Assembly (NCBI RefSeq): GCF_963583255.1
Contig: NC_084804.1
Location: 33,768,953-33,832,952, forward strand
Direction of reading: 5' to 3'
Length of the DNA stretch: 64,000 nt
DNA from: Pyrus communis
Taxonomy: Eukaryota > Streptophyta > Magnoliopsida > Rosales > Rosaceae
Under the pieces are notes generated by a model. It searched no databases. It was not told the DNA's origin and saw only the letters and a program-made list of their open reading frames with translations. Each line of letters begins with the position of its first letter. Position 1 is the first letter of the stretch. Both the position numbers and the translations under genes were made by a program. Shown in pieces: positions 42,835 to 54,693 of the stretch.

Positions 42835-45800
42835 ATGGCCGGATCAAGCTCCTCCGGTGGTGATTTACGAACACCACAATTTAATGGTTCAAACTACGAT
42901 TTTTGGGCTGTAAAAATGGAAACCATTCTCATAGCATACGATCTATGGGATGTGGTTGAAGTTGGTCTTGCTGGACAACAAACTTCCAGAGAGGAGATCT
43001 CTGAGGAAGAAGAAGAAAGTGAGTCAGAGCACATTCCAGTTGAAAGACCAGTTGTTACAAAGGAGGAAAAGATCAAGAATGCCAAGGCTCTAAGTCTTAT
43101 TCAAGGAGCAATCACTGATGAACTTTTTCCCAGAATCAGAAATGAGAAGACTGCAAAGGGTGCCTGGGAAATCTTGAGAAGAGAGTTCAGAGGAGACAAA
43201 AAGGTAAGAGTTGTGAAATTACAAGCCATTAGAGCTGATTTTGAATATCTAAGAATGAATGATGTTGAATCTCTGGATAACTACCTGGCTCGATTTTTTG
43301 AGATAGTAAACAACTTGAAATCTCTAGGAGAAGATGTAACAGAAAAAAGGATTGTTCAAAAGCTGTTGATGAGTCTAAGTAGAAGGTACAAGTCCATAGT
43401 GTCGATTATTGAAGAAACCAGAGATCTAGATACTATTAGGATTGAAGAAGTCCTAGCCTCAGTGAAAGTTTATGATAAGAGAGAAGACTTGCATGATGAG
43501 AGAGACAAATACACAAGTACTGAGAGGGCTTTCAGTAGTCTTAAAGTTGGAGGAAATGGAAGTGGCACTGGAAACTTTAAAGGGTCTCAGTATAAATCAA
43601 ATCCAAAGTTTGGTCAGTATAAGAAGGGAAAGAACTGGGGTCAGAATAGCAGCTGGAATAATGGTGCTGGTGGTGGCTGGAACAACAAGTTTCCTGCACA
43701 CAACAAACAAACCAGTGGCAGTCAAGGGAATGTGAAACCACTATGCCAAGTATGTGACAAATATCACTTTGGTATATGCAGATATAGAGGAAAACCCAAA
43801 TGTGGCAGGTGCAGTCGATTTGGTCATCTAACTAAGGACTGTGATAATGGTAAACAAGTTGCAAATTGTGCAAAGGAAGAAGATCTGGTCACAGGAACAA
43901 TGTTCTATGCTTGTCATGCAAGCTCAATTGCATCAAGTAATTCTGTGTGGTTTGTGGACAGTGCTTGCAGTAATCACATGACTTCCCAAGAGTCCTTATT
44001 GATCAATCTTGATAAGTCAGTGACCTGCAAAGTGAAAATGGGTACTGGTGATCTCGTTCAAGCCACAGGAAAAGGAACACTTGTAGTTGAGACAAGAAGA
44101 GGGAAAAGATACATAAATGAAGTGCTGCTGGTTCCAGGATTAGATGAAAATCTGTTAAGTGTTGGTCAAATGATGGAACACGGTTATTATGTTCTATTTG
44201 GTGGTAACATGGCTGTGATATTTGATGATAGTAATCTTGAAAATGTGGTAGCAAAGGTTGTTATGACAGGGAACAGATGTTTTCCATTGTCTTTTGAATC
44301 TATAAATGCAGTGGCTAGAAAAGCTTCAATTGAAGAAGAGTCAAGGATCTGGCATAAAAGGCTTGGTCACTTGAACTTTAACAGTCTGAAAAGGATGCAG
44401 AGAGAAGGATTGGTGCTTGGATTGCCTGCATTATCTGAGATGAAGGAAGTCTGTGAGAGTTGTGTTTCTGGGAAGATGCACATTGAACCATTCGATAAAG
44501 AGAAAGTTTGGAGAGCTAGTCAACCATTAGAACTGGTATACACTGATGTTTGTGGACCAATGCAGAATGAATCTGTTGGTGGCAACAGATACTTTATAAC
44601 ATTCATAGATGATTTCTCAAGAATGTGTTGGGTGTATTTTCTAAGGAACAAATCTGATGTGTTCAATGTGTTTAAGAAATTTAAAGTTTTTGTTGAGCTG
44701 CAAAGTGGTTTTAAGCTTAAGAAGCTGAGAAGTGACAGAGGAGGTGAATATACCTCCCATGAATTCTTGAATTTCTGTTCTAATATTGGAATGGAGAGAC
44801 AGTTAACAGTGGCATACTCCCCTCAGCAAAATGGAGTTGCTGAGAGAAGAAACAGAACTATTTGTGAAATGGCCAGATCAATGATGGCTGAGAAGAACAT
44901 TCCTGTGATTTTTTGGGCTGAAGCAGTTGGAACTGCAGTGTACTTGCAGAATAGGTGTCCTACAATCTCAGTGAAGGGTAAAACACCATTTGAAGCTTTC
45001 ACAGGAAGAAAACCAGGTGTAAAACATTTGAAAGTGTTTGGAAGTATTTGTTACAGCCACATTCCATCAAATCTGAGACAGAAATTTGATGATAAAGCAA
45101 GCAAAGGAGTCTTCATGGGTTATGGCAGTTGTGAGAAAGGCTACAGGATCTATAATCTTCAAACTGAGAAGATTATACTCTCAAGAAGTGTTGTATTTGA
45201 TGAGAACAAATCCTGGAATTGGGAAAGCAAGCAGGTTGAAACTGTTTTAATACCACTCAGTTTTGAAAATGAGAATCCAGAGATAACTGAACCAGAAGGG
45301 CTCATTCATGAAACTCAAAGCTGTGACTCTCCAAATCTCACTCAATTAGTGTCTGGTGATGAACATGCTACTGGAAGTAACAATGGCAGTACTAGTCAAG
45401 GCTCAACACCAAGTGATACACCTGTAAAGCTAAGAAGCTTAGAAGATATTTATGCAAGATGTCATATGACTATCATTGAGCCTGAAACCTATCATGAAGC
45501 TATTAAAGACAATGCATGGAAGGAAGCAATGAATGCTGAGATTGAAACCATTGAGAAAAATGGAACTTGGGAGCTTGTGGCAAGACCTGCAGACAAGCCT
45601 GTTATAGGAGTCAGATGGGTGTTCAAAACCAAACTGAATCTAGATGGATCAGTTCAAAAACACAAGGCTAGGCTTGTGGCAAAAGGATATGCTCAGAAAC
45701 CTGGCATTGATTATAATGAAACCTTTGCTCCAGTAGCAAGGTTAGATACAATTCGAACTTTAATTGCACTTGCAGCACAGAAGGGTTGGAAGCTGTTCCA

Positions 45801-47034
45801 ATTAGATGTTAAGTCAGCTTTTTTGAATGGAGTACTTGAGGAGGAGGTTTACACTGAGCAACCAGAAGGGTTTGAAGTAAAAAATGCAAGCCACAAGGTC
45901 TATAAGTTAAAGAAGGCTCTTTATGGTTTGAAGCAGGCTCCTAGAGCCTGGTACAGTGAGATTGACACTTATCTCACAAGCTGCAATTTCAAAAGAAGCA
46001 TTAGTGAGGCTACCTTATATACTAGAACTGATGATGAAGGAAATATGATCATAGTTTCTATATATGTTGATGATATAGTATACACTGGAGGTAGCAATAC
46101 ATTGCTCAATGAGTTTAAAAGAGACATGATGCAGAAATATGAGATGACTGACTTAGGACTCTTACATCATTTCTTGGGAATGGGAGTTCTACAAACTGAA
46201 AGAGGGGTCTTTATTCATCAAAGTAAATATGCAAAGTCCTTACTTGCAAAGTTTGGCCTAGAGGATTGTAAGTCTGTGACAATTCCTCTTCCCACTGGTG
46301 AGAAACTGAAGAAAATTGATGGAAGTGAGCTGACTGATGAAGGCTTATATAGGCAGATTGTTGGCAGTTTGTTATATTTAACTGCAACCAGGCCTGATAT
46401 AATGTATGCTGCTAGTTTGCTATCAAGATTTATGCATGGTCCCACGAAAAAACACATGGGAATAGCTAAAAGAGTTCTCAGATACATTCAAGGCACTCTC
46501 AGCTATGGTATTGAATTCACAAGGGACAAGGAGGCTGTTTTGATTGGTTTTTGTGACTCAGATTGGGCTGGAAGTGAAGATGACAGTAGAAGCACATCTG
46601 GATATGCATTTAGCTTTGGAAGTGGTGTTTTTTCATGGGCCTCAGTCAAGCAAAACACAGTTGCATTGTCAACTGCAGAAGCTGAATATGTCTCAGCAGC
46701 TGGAGCAACAGCTCAAGCCATTTGGCTAAGATTTGTGTTGGATGATTTTGGTGAATTGCAAGCTGATGCAACACCATTGTTTTGTGACAACATGTCTGCA
46801 ATATCAATGGCCAAAAATCCAGTCTTTCATCAGAGAACAAGACATATAAACAGGAAATATCATTTTATTCGAGAAGCATTGCAGCAAGGATCCATTGATG
46901 TGAAGTATTGCAGAAGTGAAGAACAGTTGGCAGATATATTTACAAAAGCCTTGCCTAAAGATCGATTCAATTACTTGAGGATGAAGTTAGGAGTGAAGCC
47001 AGTAAGCAGCTTAGGAGAGGCTGTTGAGAATTAA
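42835..47034 (+). CDS. Copia gag-pol polyprotein, intact
   Basis: The ORF has 1,399 aa from ATG 42,835 (the frame opens slightly upstream at a GTG). Order of domains: Gag (about 1-300, LRTPQFNGSNYDFWAVKME), CCHC zinc knuckle at about 323 (CGRCSRFGHLTKDC), aspartic protease (VDSACSNHM, D375; most relatives have DSG), pre-integrase HHCC (WHKRLGHLN ... CESCVSGK), integrase with D571, D634 and E670, reverse transcriptase with YVDDI at 1077-1081, and RNase H (FCDSDWAG, then ADIFTKALPKDRF). This protease-integrase-RT-RNase H order is that of Ty1/copia. The stop codon TAA lies 13 bases inside the 3' LTR. There are no frameshifts or stops, so it may be autonomous and active. Confidence 0.96.
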   Translation: MAGSSSSGGDLRTPQFNGSNYDFWAVKMETILIAYDLWDVVEVGLAGQQTSREEISEEEEESESEHIPVERPVVTKEEKIKNAKALSLIQGAITDELFPRIRNEKTAKGAWEILRREFRGDKKVRVVKLQAIRADFEYLRMNDVESLDNYLARFFEIVNNLKSLGEDVTEKRIVQKLLMSLSRRYKSIVSIIEETRDLDTIRIEEVLASVKVYDKREDLHDERDKYTSTERAFSSLKVGGNGSGTGNFKGSQYKSNPKFGQYKKGKNWGQNSSWNNGAGGGWNNKFPAHNKQTSGSQGNVKPLCQVCDKYHFGICRYRGKPKCGRCSRFGHLTKDCDNGKQVANCAKEEDLVTGTMFYACHASSIASSNSVWFVDSACSNHMTSQESLLINLDKSVTCKVKMGTGDLVQATGKGTLVVETRRGKRYINEVLLVPGLDENLLSVGQMMEHGYYVLFGGNMAVIFDDSNLENVVAKVVMTGNRCFPLSFESINAVARKASIEEESRIWHKRLGHLNFNSLKRMQREGLVLGLPALSEMKEVCESCVSGKMHIEPFDKEKVWRASQPLELVYTDVCGPMQNESVGGNRYFITFIDDFSRMCWVYFLRNKSDVFNVFKKFKVFVELQSGFKLKKLRSDRGGEYTSHEFLNFCSNIGMERQLTVAYSPQQNGVAERRNRTICEMARSMMAEKNIPVIFWAEAVGTAVYLQNRCPTISVKGKTPFEAFTGRKPGVKHLKVFGSICYSHIPSNLRQKFDDKASKGVFMGYGSCEKGYRIYNLQTEKIILSRSVVFDENKSWNWESKQVETVLIPLSFENENPEITEPEGLIHETQSCDSPNLTQLVSGDEHATGSNNGSTSQGSTPSDTPVKLRSLEDIYARCHMTIIEPETYHEAIKDNAWKEAMNAEIETIEKNGTWELVARPADKPVIGVRWVFKTKLNLDGSVQKHKARLVAKGYAQKPGIDYNETFAPVARLDTIRTLIALAAQKGWKLFQLDVKSAFLNGVLEEEVYTEQPEGFEVKNASHKVYKLKKALYGLKQAPRAWYSEIDTYLTSCNFKRSISEATLYTRTDDEGNMIIVSIYVDDIVYTGGSNTLLNEFKRDMMQKYEMTDLGLLHHFLGMGVLQTERGVFIHQSKYAKSLLAKFGLEDCKSVTIPLPTGEKLKKIDGSELTDEGLYRQIVGSLLYLTATRPDIMYAASLLSRFMHGPTKKHMGIAKRVLRYIQGTLSYGIEFTRDKEAVLIGFCDSDWAGSEDDSRSTSGYAFSFGSGVFSWASVKQNTVALSTAEAEYVSAAGATAQAIWLRFVLDDFGELQADATPLFCDNMSAISMAKNPVFHQRTRHINRKYHFIREALQQGSIDVKYCRSEEQLADIFTKALPKDRFNYLRMKLGVKPVSSLGEAVEN

Positions 47035-47500
47035 GCTGCCTTCTAGCTTTAGAATCAACCTGCAGAAGGTAATCCTGCAGATGAAATCAGAAAGGAAGCA
47101 GAAAAGCATGAAGAAATGAAGACCTTACTAAAATTAGTAGGAACTTTTTAATTTCAACGGCTAGTTTTTGTTCCTAGTTTTAGAAAGATTACAGCTGGTG
47201 GTTTACTTATTATTTGTACTGAGCATTCTCATCTTCTTCCAAGTGGATGGATGATATTCTTCATGAACCATTAATGGTCGAAGAGAAGTACTAGGTCCCT
47301 AGTTCTAGGATCTGTTTTTAGACCGGCTGTGGAAAGATATAGTCTTGTAACTTTGTCTTTGGGGATTAAGAAATATACAGAAAGTTTTTGCTCTTCCGTC
47401 TTCTCTCTAGCAAAAACAAAAACACAAAAACTTCTTCAAACGATTAATCAAGTTTGAATCTTTATCAACCTAAACCAACATGCCTGGTACCATTTTAACA
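47022..47500 (+). repeat. 3' LTR of copia element
   Basis: 479 bp, reading the same as the 5' LTR. Its first 13 bases encode the last residues and stop codon of the polyprotein. Confidence 0.95.
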
Positions 47501-48130
47501 AGTTGCACCCGCTTTTTTTTCTACTTATTTTTATCCTTACCATTAAAAAAAACTAGTGGATGATTTTCGGTTAAAATTAAAAGTTTTGAAATCCTTTTCA
47601 TAAGTTTTTTGTTTTTTTTTTTTCTGTCGATATTCGACATTTCAAACATGAACAGATTTCATAAATGTGTTCAAGAATGGAACGTTTTTCTATGTATTGC
47701 TAAAGCTGAGGATTCATACATATACCCAAGAAGAGAAAGGCTAGAATTAAACCTGCTACAATCACTCGTACATTACTAAGAATGATAAAATCATTTACAT
47801 ACCTCATTAATAGAAACACTATAGCTTTTTTTTTAATCGTCGAGGATTAATTAGGATATATAACTCACTATATTCGATCGCGTACGGTTGAATGAAAAAT
47901 TGGATGCTTATTTTCCTTTTTTGTTCAAGTGATGGTAGAAAATGGATTAGCTATAAATAAAACTAATTCCTCTAATTATCAGAATATGGAAGGATTTGGA
48001 CAAGACAGCTCAATCATCTATCTTCATTTGAACAAAAAGTTACAAGTGCGTATCCAGTTCTTCATTTCACATTCACTGAATCTAATGATTTGCCCAATTC
48101 ACGCTAATTCTAGACAACAAATGAGGCTTA
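47501..48130. other. Spacer without gene
   Basis: AT-rich DNA with T runs near 47,610; the open frame from 47,929 has no recognisable family. Nothing else is seen. Confidence 0.5.
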
Positions 48131-48134
48131 AAGG

Positions 48135-48280
48135 ACTTTTTTATTTTATTTTTTATTTTGGTCAAGCGATAGGTTTTGTTAGATTAAATGTTAGATTAGT
48201 TACCGACGGTTTCGAACCCACGCCGTTATGCAAGGACTCAATTCCTTTTCACCACTATGGTAAAATGCCGCTTGCTTAAA
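48135..48280 (-). mobile_element. tRNA-derived SINE
   Basis: On the minus strand, TGGTGAAAAGG (48,254-48,244) fits the Pol III A box (TRGYNNAANNG) and GGTTCGAAACC (48,218-48,208) fits the B box exactly, 26 bp apart. The 3' end is A-rich on minus (T-rich on plus, about 48,137-48,160). This is the plan of plant SINEs. The ends are approximate, and no target-site duplication was firmly identified. Confidence 0.6.
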
Positions 48281-48289
48281 GGAATTATA

Positions 48290-49790
48290 CTCTTAATATT
48301 TTAGCCATGTTCTTCATTGCTGTCGTGAGCTATTCTGGATAGGCTTTGGGGGTGTTGACTGTTTGTGAGGAGTGTTGGATATATTTGCTGGTATGCCCTT
48401 AATATTTTACACTCTAGTACATTATTACTCTAGGTTTCCACATTATTGACAAGAAACGCTCTAGTACATTATTATTAGTATTTTTATTATTACTGCAAGC
48501 TATATTTTACACTAAAAGAGTAGAAGAAAGTTTGAATTCAGAACATAGAGTGGTTGAAGAGAAACGCCATAATCATTAGAGCATCCACGACAAGTACATT
48601 AATTCAAATCCAAAATCTCTTCTTTAACCATAAAATTAATGAGTGTTAAGTTGATTTCGTAAATCCGTGCACAAAAATGTCAATTATGTGTATGGCCTTA
48701 GACAAACTGAGCGAACGAATGTAGGCTATAGAATTTTCCAGCGGTAGTGGCGGAGCAAGCCCTCTTGTTGATTGGGAGGCAAAAGCCACACTTTGGCCTA
48801 TATCTGTGGATACACCCTTAGTTTTCAGACCACCAAAGATTTATCATAATAAGCACTTGTGATATAATATCAGGTACTAAATAAAAATATATGTAGAGTC
48901 ACACCTGCATGGGACTTCCACGTTGTGTCTCAAATCACTGTAAAATGTGTTAGATGCATGCAAAAATTTCTCCAAAAACCTCCTTGAGAATTACACTCAA
49001 TATTCAGAGACTCGGAGCTGTTCATCCATAAGCGTGGAAACCTAGAGTATTAAACTAAGAGAAGGAATTCTTCTGTGCGGACGCCTACATCGTCTCGTAA
49101 TAAACTCACAACGAATGAGAACCTCATGCAAGGGTTTCGCTACCTTAATTCTGAGCTGTTGTGGAAGAATTTCTTCCCTTTCAGACACATTATCGTAACA
49201 TTAGTGGTTCGTGTGGTGGCCGATTTGAATGTTATCGTAATTGGAGTTGCATATGGAACAAGTAATGGTGATTGAGCTAGCATGTATGCAATATGCTGGC
49301 CAAAAAAAAAAGCCAATACAAGTGTTGTCACTCTTTTATTGCCCCAATTATGTACTCTGTGTGTGTGTGTGTGCTGTTGGGATGGGGGTTTACACTTGCT
49401 TCAACCACTGGGGACTAGTACTACTGTGATGGTGCGTGATGTTTGTTGGATTGGCCAGACATATCCATATCAAGTTGAGTTGGATTCTATTGGAATACAC
49501 CTAGAGAGAGAGAGAGAGAGAGAGAGGGTTTGAATCGCAAATATTTAAACTTGTCAGGGTCTAAAGTGAAAAGAATAAATTAATATCAAACTCGCCATTC
49601 GCAAAATTTGAACCTAGTTGGATTCTAATGCAATGATACTATGAAGATTTGAATTAAGACACAACAATGAGCCAAGTATAATTAGGTATCAAAAATTGAA
49701 CATGAGACCTTCCACAAACATGCATGTGAAAGGGATACCACCGGACGCGTGGTAGCATGAAATTAGACAAGATTTGTGAGATCTGCGTTA
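48290..49790. other. Intergenic, with (GT)n and (GA)n microsatellites
   Basis: (TG)n at about 49,358-49,372 and (GA)n at 49,503-49,528 lie within otherwise unremarkable DNA. I see no gene in this stretch. Confidence 0.55.
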
Positions 49791-49794
49791 GTGA

Positions 49795-50115
49795 CAAAAT
49801 TGTCAGATTCACTTATCTTGCGATCCTTGACACCTACGTTAACAACTTGAATAGCAAACGTACTACAAATATTGGAAAGCTTTCCAATTGAAATTCATGC
49901 CCTTTCAATGAGTGCCTAGGAACTAATGGCATTGCACAAGACATGGAGATACGCATACCACTTTTCAATTCCTAGAATCAACGTTGTATGACCAGGATCG
50001 ATAGAAGGTTTAGGATCTCGATCGTACTTTATGGGCACGTTCGTCACACAAAATCGATTTGGCTCGAACTAATTGTAGGGAATGGTTTGTTACGCAAGAT
50101 CAATTTTGATAACAG
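49795..50115. repeat. Dispersed repeat, copy 1
   Basis: About 320 bp that recur in direct orientation at 60,885-61,245 with many mismatches. Shared signposts: CACTACAAATATTGG, TTCAATGAGTGCCTAG, AACTAATGGCATTG, TTGTATGACCAGGAT, ACTTTATGGGCACGTT. The function is unknown; it has no open frame conserved between copies. Confidence 0.7.
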
Positions 50116-50299
50116 ACGAAAGCCAGCCGTTGAAGCTAAAAGCAAGATCTGCATCATCATCGTCGCGAGTTTTCCTTTCCTTGTGTCTCAAGTTACGGGT
50201 TTGGATTGGTTCTATTGAGGCCAGTCATTTTGATCCTCATCTGTTTGGTTCAAGCTCAGATTGGTGTTACATGTGTAGAACAGTTTGATCAATTAATCA

Positions 50300-52070
50300 A
50301 CCACCTCCTATAGTTTCTATTTTTCCGTTCTTTTTTCCTTTTTGTGATATAACATGTTATGAACATTTTGTAATCACATTATCTCCTTCAATCTTGGCAA
50401 GATAATTCACAATCAAAGGCATTCGAGTATACAACAGATTCAAATCAATCGCATTTGAAGATCCCATTATTTGGTCGGTTTGAATATTAATGGGGGCTTC
50501 TTCCCCCATTGTGAAAATAGTAAATTTGATATATCAAGTTAAAACAATGATAATTTCGCTCATTTCGGGTAGCTTTGGTTTTGGGTTGGAAATCAGGTGA
50601 TTTGCTACGGGCCGTGTTTGGGTCAATATTTGAACATTGGGTTTGAATGGGGGAAAGCTCAAAGATGCCAATTAAAAGGGAACTTGCCCAAAGCCTAGCA
50701 TCAAGCCCAGAAGCAAGTTAAGGCCTTCTCAGCCAAGGGACACAAGCCACGTGTCTATAATTGAAGTGACAAGTGATGAAGACTAAACTACCAGTCAAAG
50801 AACACTTTCTAGTGGCATTACAAGTTAAAAGCTGATGACTCACTAATGACTTAAGGAGCTCTGAACTCCCTCCATTCAAGCATACAAGATTATAAACTAA
50901 AAGTCCTTATTTACAAGGCAAGAAAAAGAACTTAATACTTAACCCTTCCACTACAATCCTTTGATAACAAGAAATCTGAGTATAGCATAATAAGTAATAG
51001 GTTTTCCGAAAACCCTAGCATGCCATAAAACCTTCATAAAACATATATCATATATAAAATCCTTAGTAGTGGTATCACAATCACTCGAAGGCACCACATC
51101 GCCCGCCTGAAGGCATATATAAATCTTTCGCCCAAAGGCACTACATTGCCCTCCCGAAGGCACAGAGTATGAATATCCACTAAGCAAGCATAGAAAATCA
51201 TGAACATAATCTTTCTAAAATATATCTTAATCGGAGCTCAATAGCTCAAACATCATATCATAAATCATATTTATAAATATCTCAATAATGTAAATTCGAT
51301 AAAGCATGATATTTCATAAAGTGTAAATCTAATAACTCAATAAACGTTTCATAAAATGTAGTCATAAAATCATGTTTTTCATGTATGCATTTCTAGTAAT
51401 TAAATCATGCATTTTGGAAGGGGTCCACTTATAGATACTCCGTCATCGAAGAGCCGTTCGAACAAGGGAGGACGAAATCGCCACTAATAAACACACCAAT
51501 TTGGAGTAGTGTCGCGGCCGGAGTTGGCTGGAAAATGGCCTGGAAGGCTCAGGTTCTTGCCGAAATTTGGGGAAATCTCTCCGAGTAGTTTCCTCCGTCG
51601 AGAACGACGCTATCTCGTCGTGACTCGTTGGGGAGACGATGAATAATGCCTCCCTATGCAGAGGGAAAGAGATCAGCGCGCTCGAGGCTCGTCCCTTCGA
51701 TTATGGACGCGGGAATGGGTAGAAAAGATTAGGTTATGGTATTGTAGTCTCACCGGGGTGGTGATCGTGGCTAGGTGTTTGCACTTGCAGGGAAAGGAGA
51801 GGGACGAGAGATATCAAACAGTTCGAGAGAGGGAGAGCTGAGAGAGATAAGGGAGTTAAAGAGAAATGAGGTCGAGAAAAATGAGAAAGTGGGAGAGAGA
51901 GTTCAACTGGGAAAATGGAGACAGAGAGGGGACACGAGACAACTTGTGGGCCTAGTGGCTTACACTACAAGATCCACCAAAGGAAAAATTTAAAATAAAT
52001 ATCCCAACCAAAGTGAAATTACAAATTACCCTCGATGTTCCGTGTTTCATAAAATTTGGGACAGGTCGTT
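50300..52070. other. Degenerate repeat DNA, possibly an LTR-type remnant
   Basis: At 51,080-51,165 CGAAGGCACCACATCGCC-type units recur about four times, and the end carries GGGACAGGTCGTTATAAT near 52,056. This looks like old LTR or other repetitive DNA, but I found no paired termini. Short frames here (for example 51,656-51,993) have no family and are charged, repeat-like readings. Confidence 0.35.
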
Positions 52071-52078
52071 ATAATCAG

Positions 52079-52578
52079 TGCAGCAAAAAAATCCAAATAA
52101 AATAAAAAAAACCCAATTTTGAGATTTCTAATCCATTGAAATCAAAGACCCAGATGAAATCTCACCCAGTTTTGAGCTTACCCACATCAACAAAATCAAG
52201 GAACAATTAAGCCAAAAACTCAGATAATATCTTGTGAACAGGATCGGCAACACTTTGGGTTCTATCTGCCACCTCTGGATTCAGTTCGAAATCTTCTTGA
52301 TGCTGATTGAAGGTGGGGATGGAGAAAGAAGGAGAGAAAAGAGTTTGCAATCTACAGGTTGGAGAAAAGCGAGCGTGCTATCGTTTTGGGCATGAACGGT
52401 GAACCCGACTAAATAATACCAAGGTTTTGCTTGGAATAAACAAGTAGGCGTATGAGGTATTAAATAGGTGGGGCTAGACTAATAATCTGATGCTTATTTA
52501 GTACAAGACTCATCGAACACCTACTTCTTATTATATAGTACTATTCGGTGTCTTATACGGTGTGCCAAACAATGGTCC
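52079..52578. mobile_element. Right-end fragment of a third Harbinger-type MITE
   Basis: The right end reads (inverted) GGACCATTGTTTGGCACACC, then a CGTATAAGACACCGAATAGTAC subterminal part. This resembles the ends of the MITEs at 2167 and 7791 (core TTTGGCA; GTATAAAGAATCGAATAG). No matching left end is found, so only the right limit is firm. The start given is a guess from loss of similarity. Confidence 0.45.
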
Positions 52579-53023
52579 AATATGTCCATCTATGAGATGA
52601 GAAACAAATTCTAGAGGGAATGAAGAAAAAAGTGTAAAAGCAGAAAGGACTTGACCTTACATTACTATGTTGTAGGTTCCAAGTAGAATTGTTATATAAT
52701 TCACTTGTTACGTATTTTTCCGCACACTACCAAGATTTTAAAAGATGATAGGTGCTAACTGGACAGTTGGTTGAGCCCTAGCAGCATAGGCAGATTATTA
52801 ATTTTATATAAAACATAAACATAAATATCTAATTATACTTAAAAAAAATACATAATTGTAATATGATACATAAATTGCAAAGTAAAATGACATACAGATT
52901 ATAAAGTAAGAACATATTAAAAACATGGGGAACAAACATATAATGACTATTTATCCAAGTATTTAACAAATATCTTACAAGTATTGAAAAAATAAAATGC
53001 AAAATGAAAATTATTTATTTTTT

Positions 53024-53154
53024 GTCCAAGCGAGAGTCACGATCTAGATAGATGCTTTGGTGAGTCTAGACGGGTGCTTAGGCGAGTCTAGGTGGGTTAG
53101 GCACCCGTCTAGACTCGCCGAAGCACCTGCCTAGATCGTGACTCTTACTTAGAC
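53024..53154. repeat. Long hairpin (inverted repeat, arms about 55 nt)
   Basis: The left arm (53,024-53,080, GTCCAAGCGAGAGTCACGATC...) and right arm (53,100-53,154) are complementary over about 55 nt with a few mismatches around a loop of about 18 nt. The inner part includes GAGTCTAGACGGGTGC on the left and its complement on the right. It could be a palindromic MITE remnant or a small-RNA hairpin. No TSD was identified. Confidence 0.7.
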
Positions 53155-54693
53155 ATCAAGTTCATGGTAGGATTGGGATTAGTAGCGTTTAGGGTGGAAT
53201 CGGTGATGGAAATTTCAACATTGAGGAGACGGGGCGAACATTCTCCATGGGAGGGGTTCATAAATGTTTTTTTTATTTTTTTTTTATTTTTTAAGGAACA
53301 AGCAGAGCAAAAATCCTAGGATCTTTCTAATTTATGTTTATTTTGAGATTTCAATTGTCTAATATTATTCTTCTCACTTAGGAGGCAATATATAAATATT
53401 ACAAACTTGATTTACAAGGTAATAATATGCAGTAATATTGACCCTAATTATACAAACTTAAACGGGGAACAAAATCCTCCTAATTACAAATGAAAGTGAA
53501 CTCACTATGACAATTCTTTCCCCAAACTATGCCTCTTCAACTTGGTCTTTGGAGGAACTTCCACTTTCACTGGGTCCCGCTTCATTACTGTATTGTTCAT
53601 GTGTTTGCTTAATCACATCTCGTTGTACAGCTTTTGATTCGTCAAAATCACAATTGGTAATATCCTCACACAAAGAAATCCTTTTGTTGGAATATTGTTT
53701 CATCGTCCGGTTTAGCTCTTTCTTCTGTATCTTGTTCATACACTAAACGGAGTCCGCACTTCTTCACCTTCAAGCATGTCTTGTTTTTTACAACATATCT
53801 TGTTTTGAAATGAAACCGAATCCGATCCTTGCATTTCTTCCAACGATTGGCCTCATGATCATGGCCTCGTTGCAAAAGGAATTTTCCTAAATAGAAAGAC
53901 CAACCAAAGGTGATTTGACGCTACCTTGTTAAGACAAACTCCAATGCTCATACCCCCCTCTGGAAGTGTGTTGTTTGAACCAAAACTGCAAGTACATAGA
54001 ATTACATGTTTATGATGTCCTAGCGAATTTAGTTCCCTAGTGGAAGCTGAAAATTTTGGACTAGCTACAAATAAGCTCACGCAGCAAACCCCATCCACTT
54101 GCTATTGCATGAGTGCGAAGGTCGCTTCTCAATCACCGAATCTCCTATGCATTGGTTGTTGAACCACTCAGGAATTTCACTTCCAGGAATTACTATACTG
54201 AAAAATTCCAAAAAATGAGAGAGCTCCTGCATAAAGGAACAACGTAAATAAATGTACACAACTAAGGAGACGGGGGATGATAGGAGAAAAGGAAATACCT
54301 GAAGGAATCTCTTTAGCATTGGATACATCATGGCATTGCAACCATGATTTCCAGCCAAACTGAAGCAATTGACATAATACAACCAAAACCCGTTTACTCT
54401 GCAAGCATGTGGTAAATATGGGAGCATTTTTAAGGAAGCACAATAGTCCGTGCCTATATAATAATTTTCTGTTTAATGGAGAGGTTGGCAGTTGTTGAAG
54501 CCGTTTGCAATTTTGCAATTCAAAATACTTCAACTTAGAAAGCCCACTGATGCTTGCAGGAAGGCTAACAAAATGGTTTCCACTAAGATTTAGTATTTCT
54601 GAAGAAGACAAGAAACCAATATCCTTGGGAATTTCTCCTTCACAAAGATTGCAGTTCTCCAGATTTAAATTCTTCAGAAAGCATAAATCTTTC

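Larger units (their letters stand above)
42238..47500 (+). mobile_element. Complete, young Ty1/copia retrotransposon
   Basis: 5,263 bp with two 479-bp LTRs (42,238-42,716 and 47,022-47,500), a primer-binding site, an uninterrupted polyprotein and a purine tract AGGAGAGG just before the 3' LTR. Identical LTRs mean a recent insertion. The five flanking bases differ: GCTTG at the left and AGTTG at the right, so a perfect target-site duplication is absent. Confidence 0.92.
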
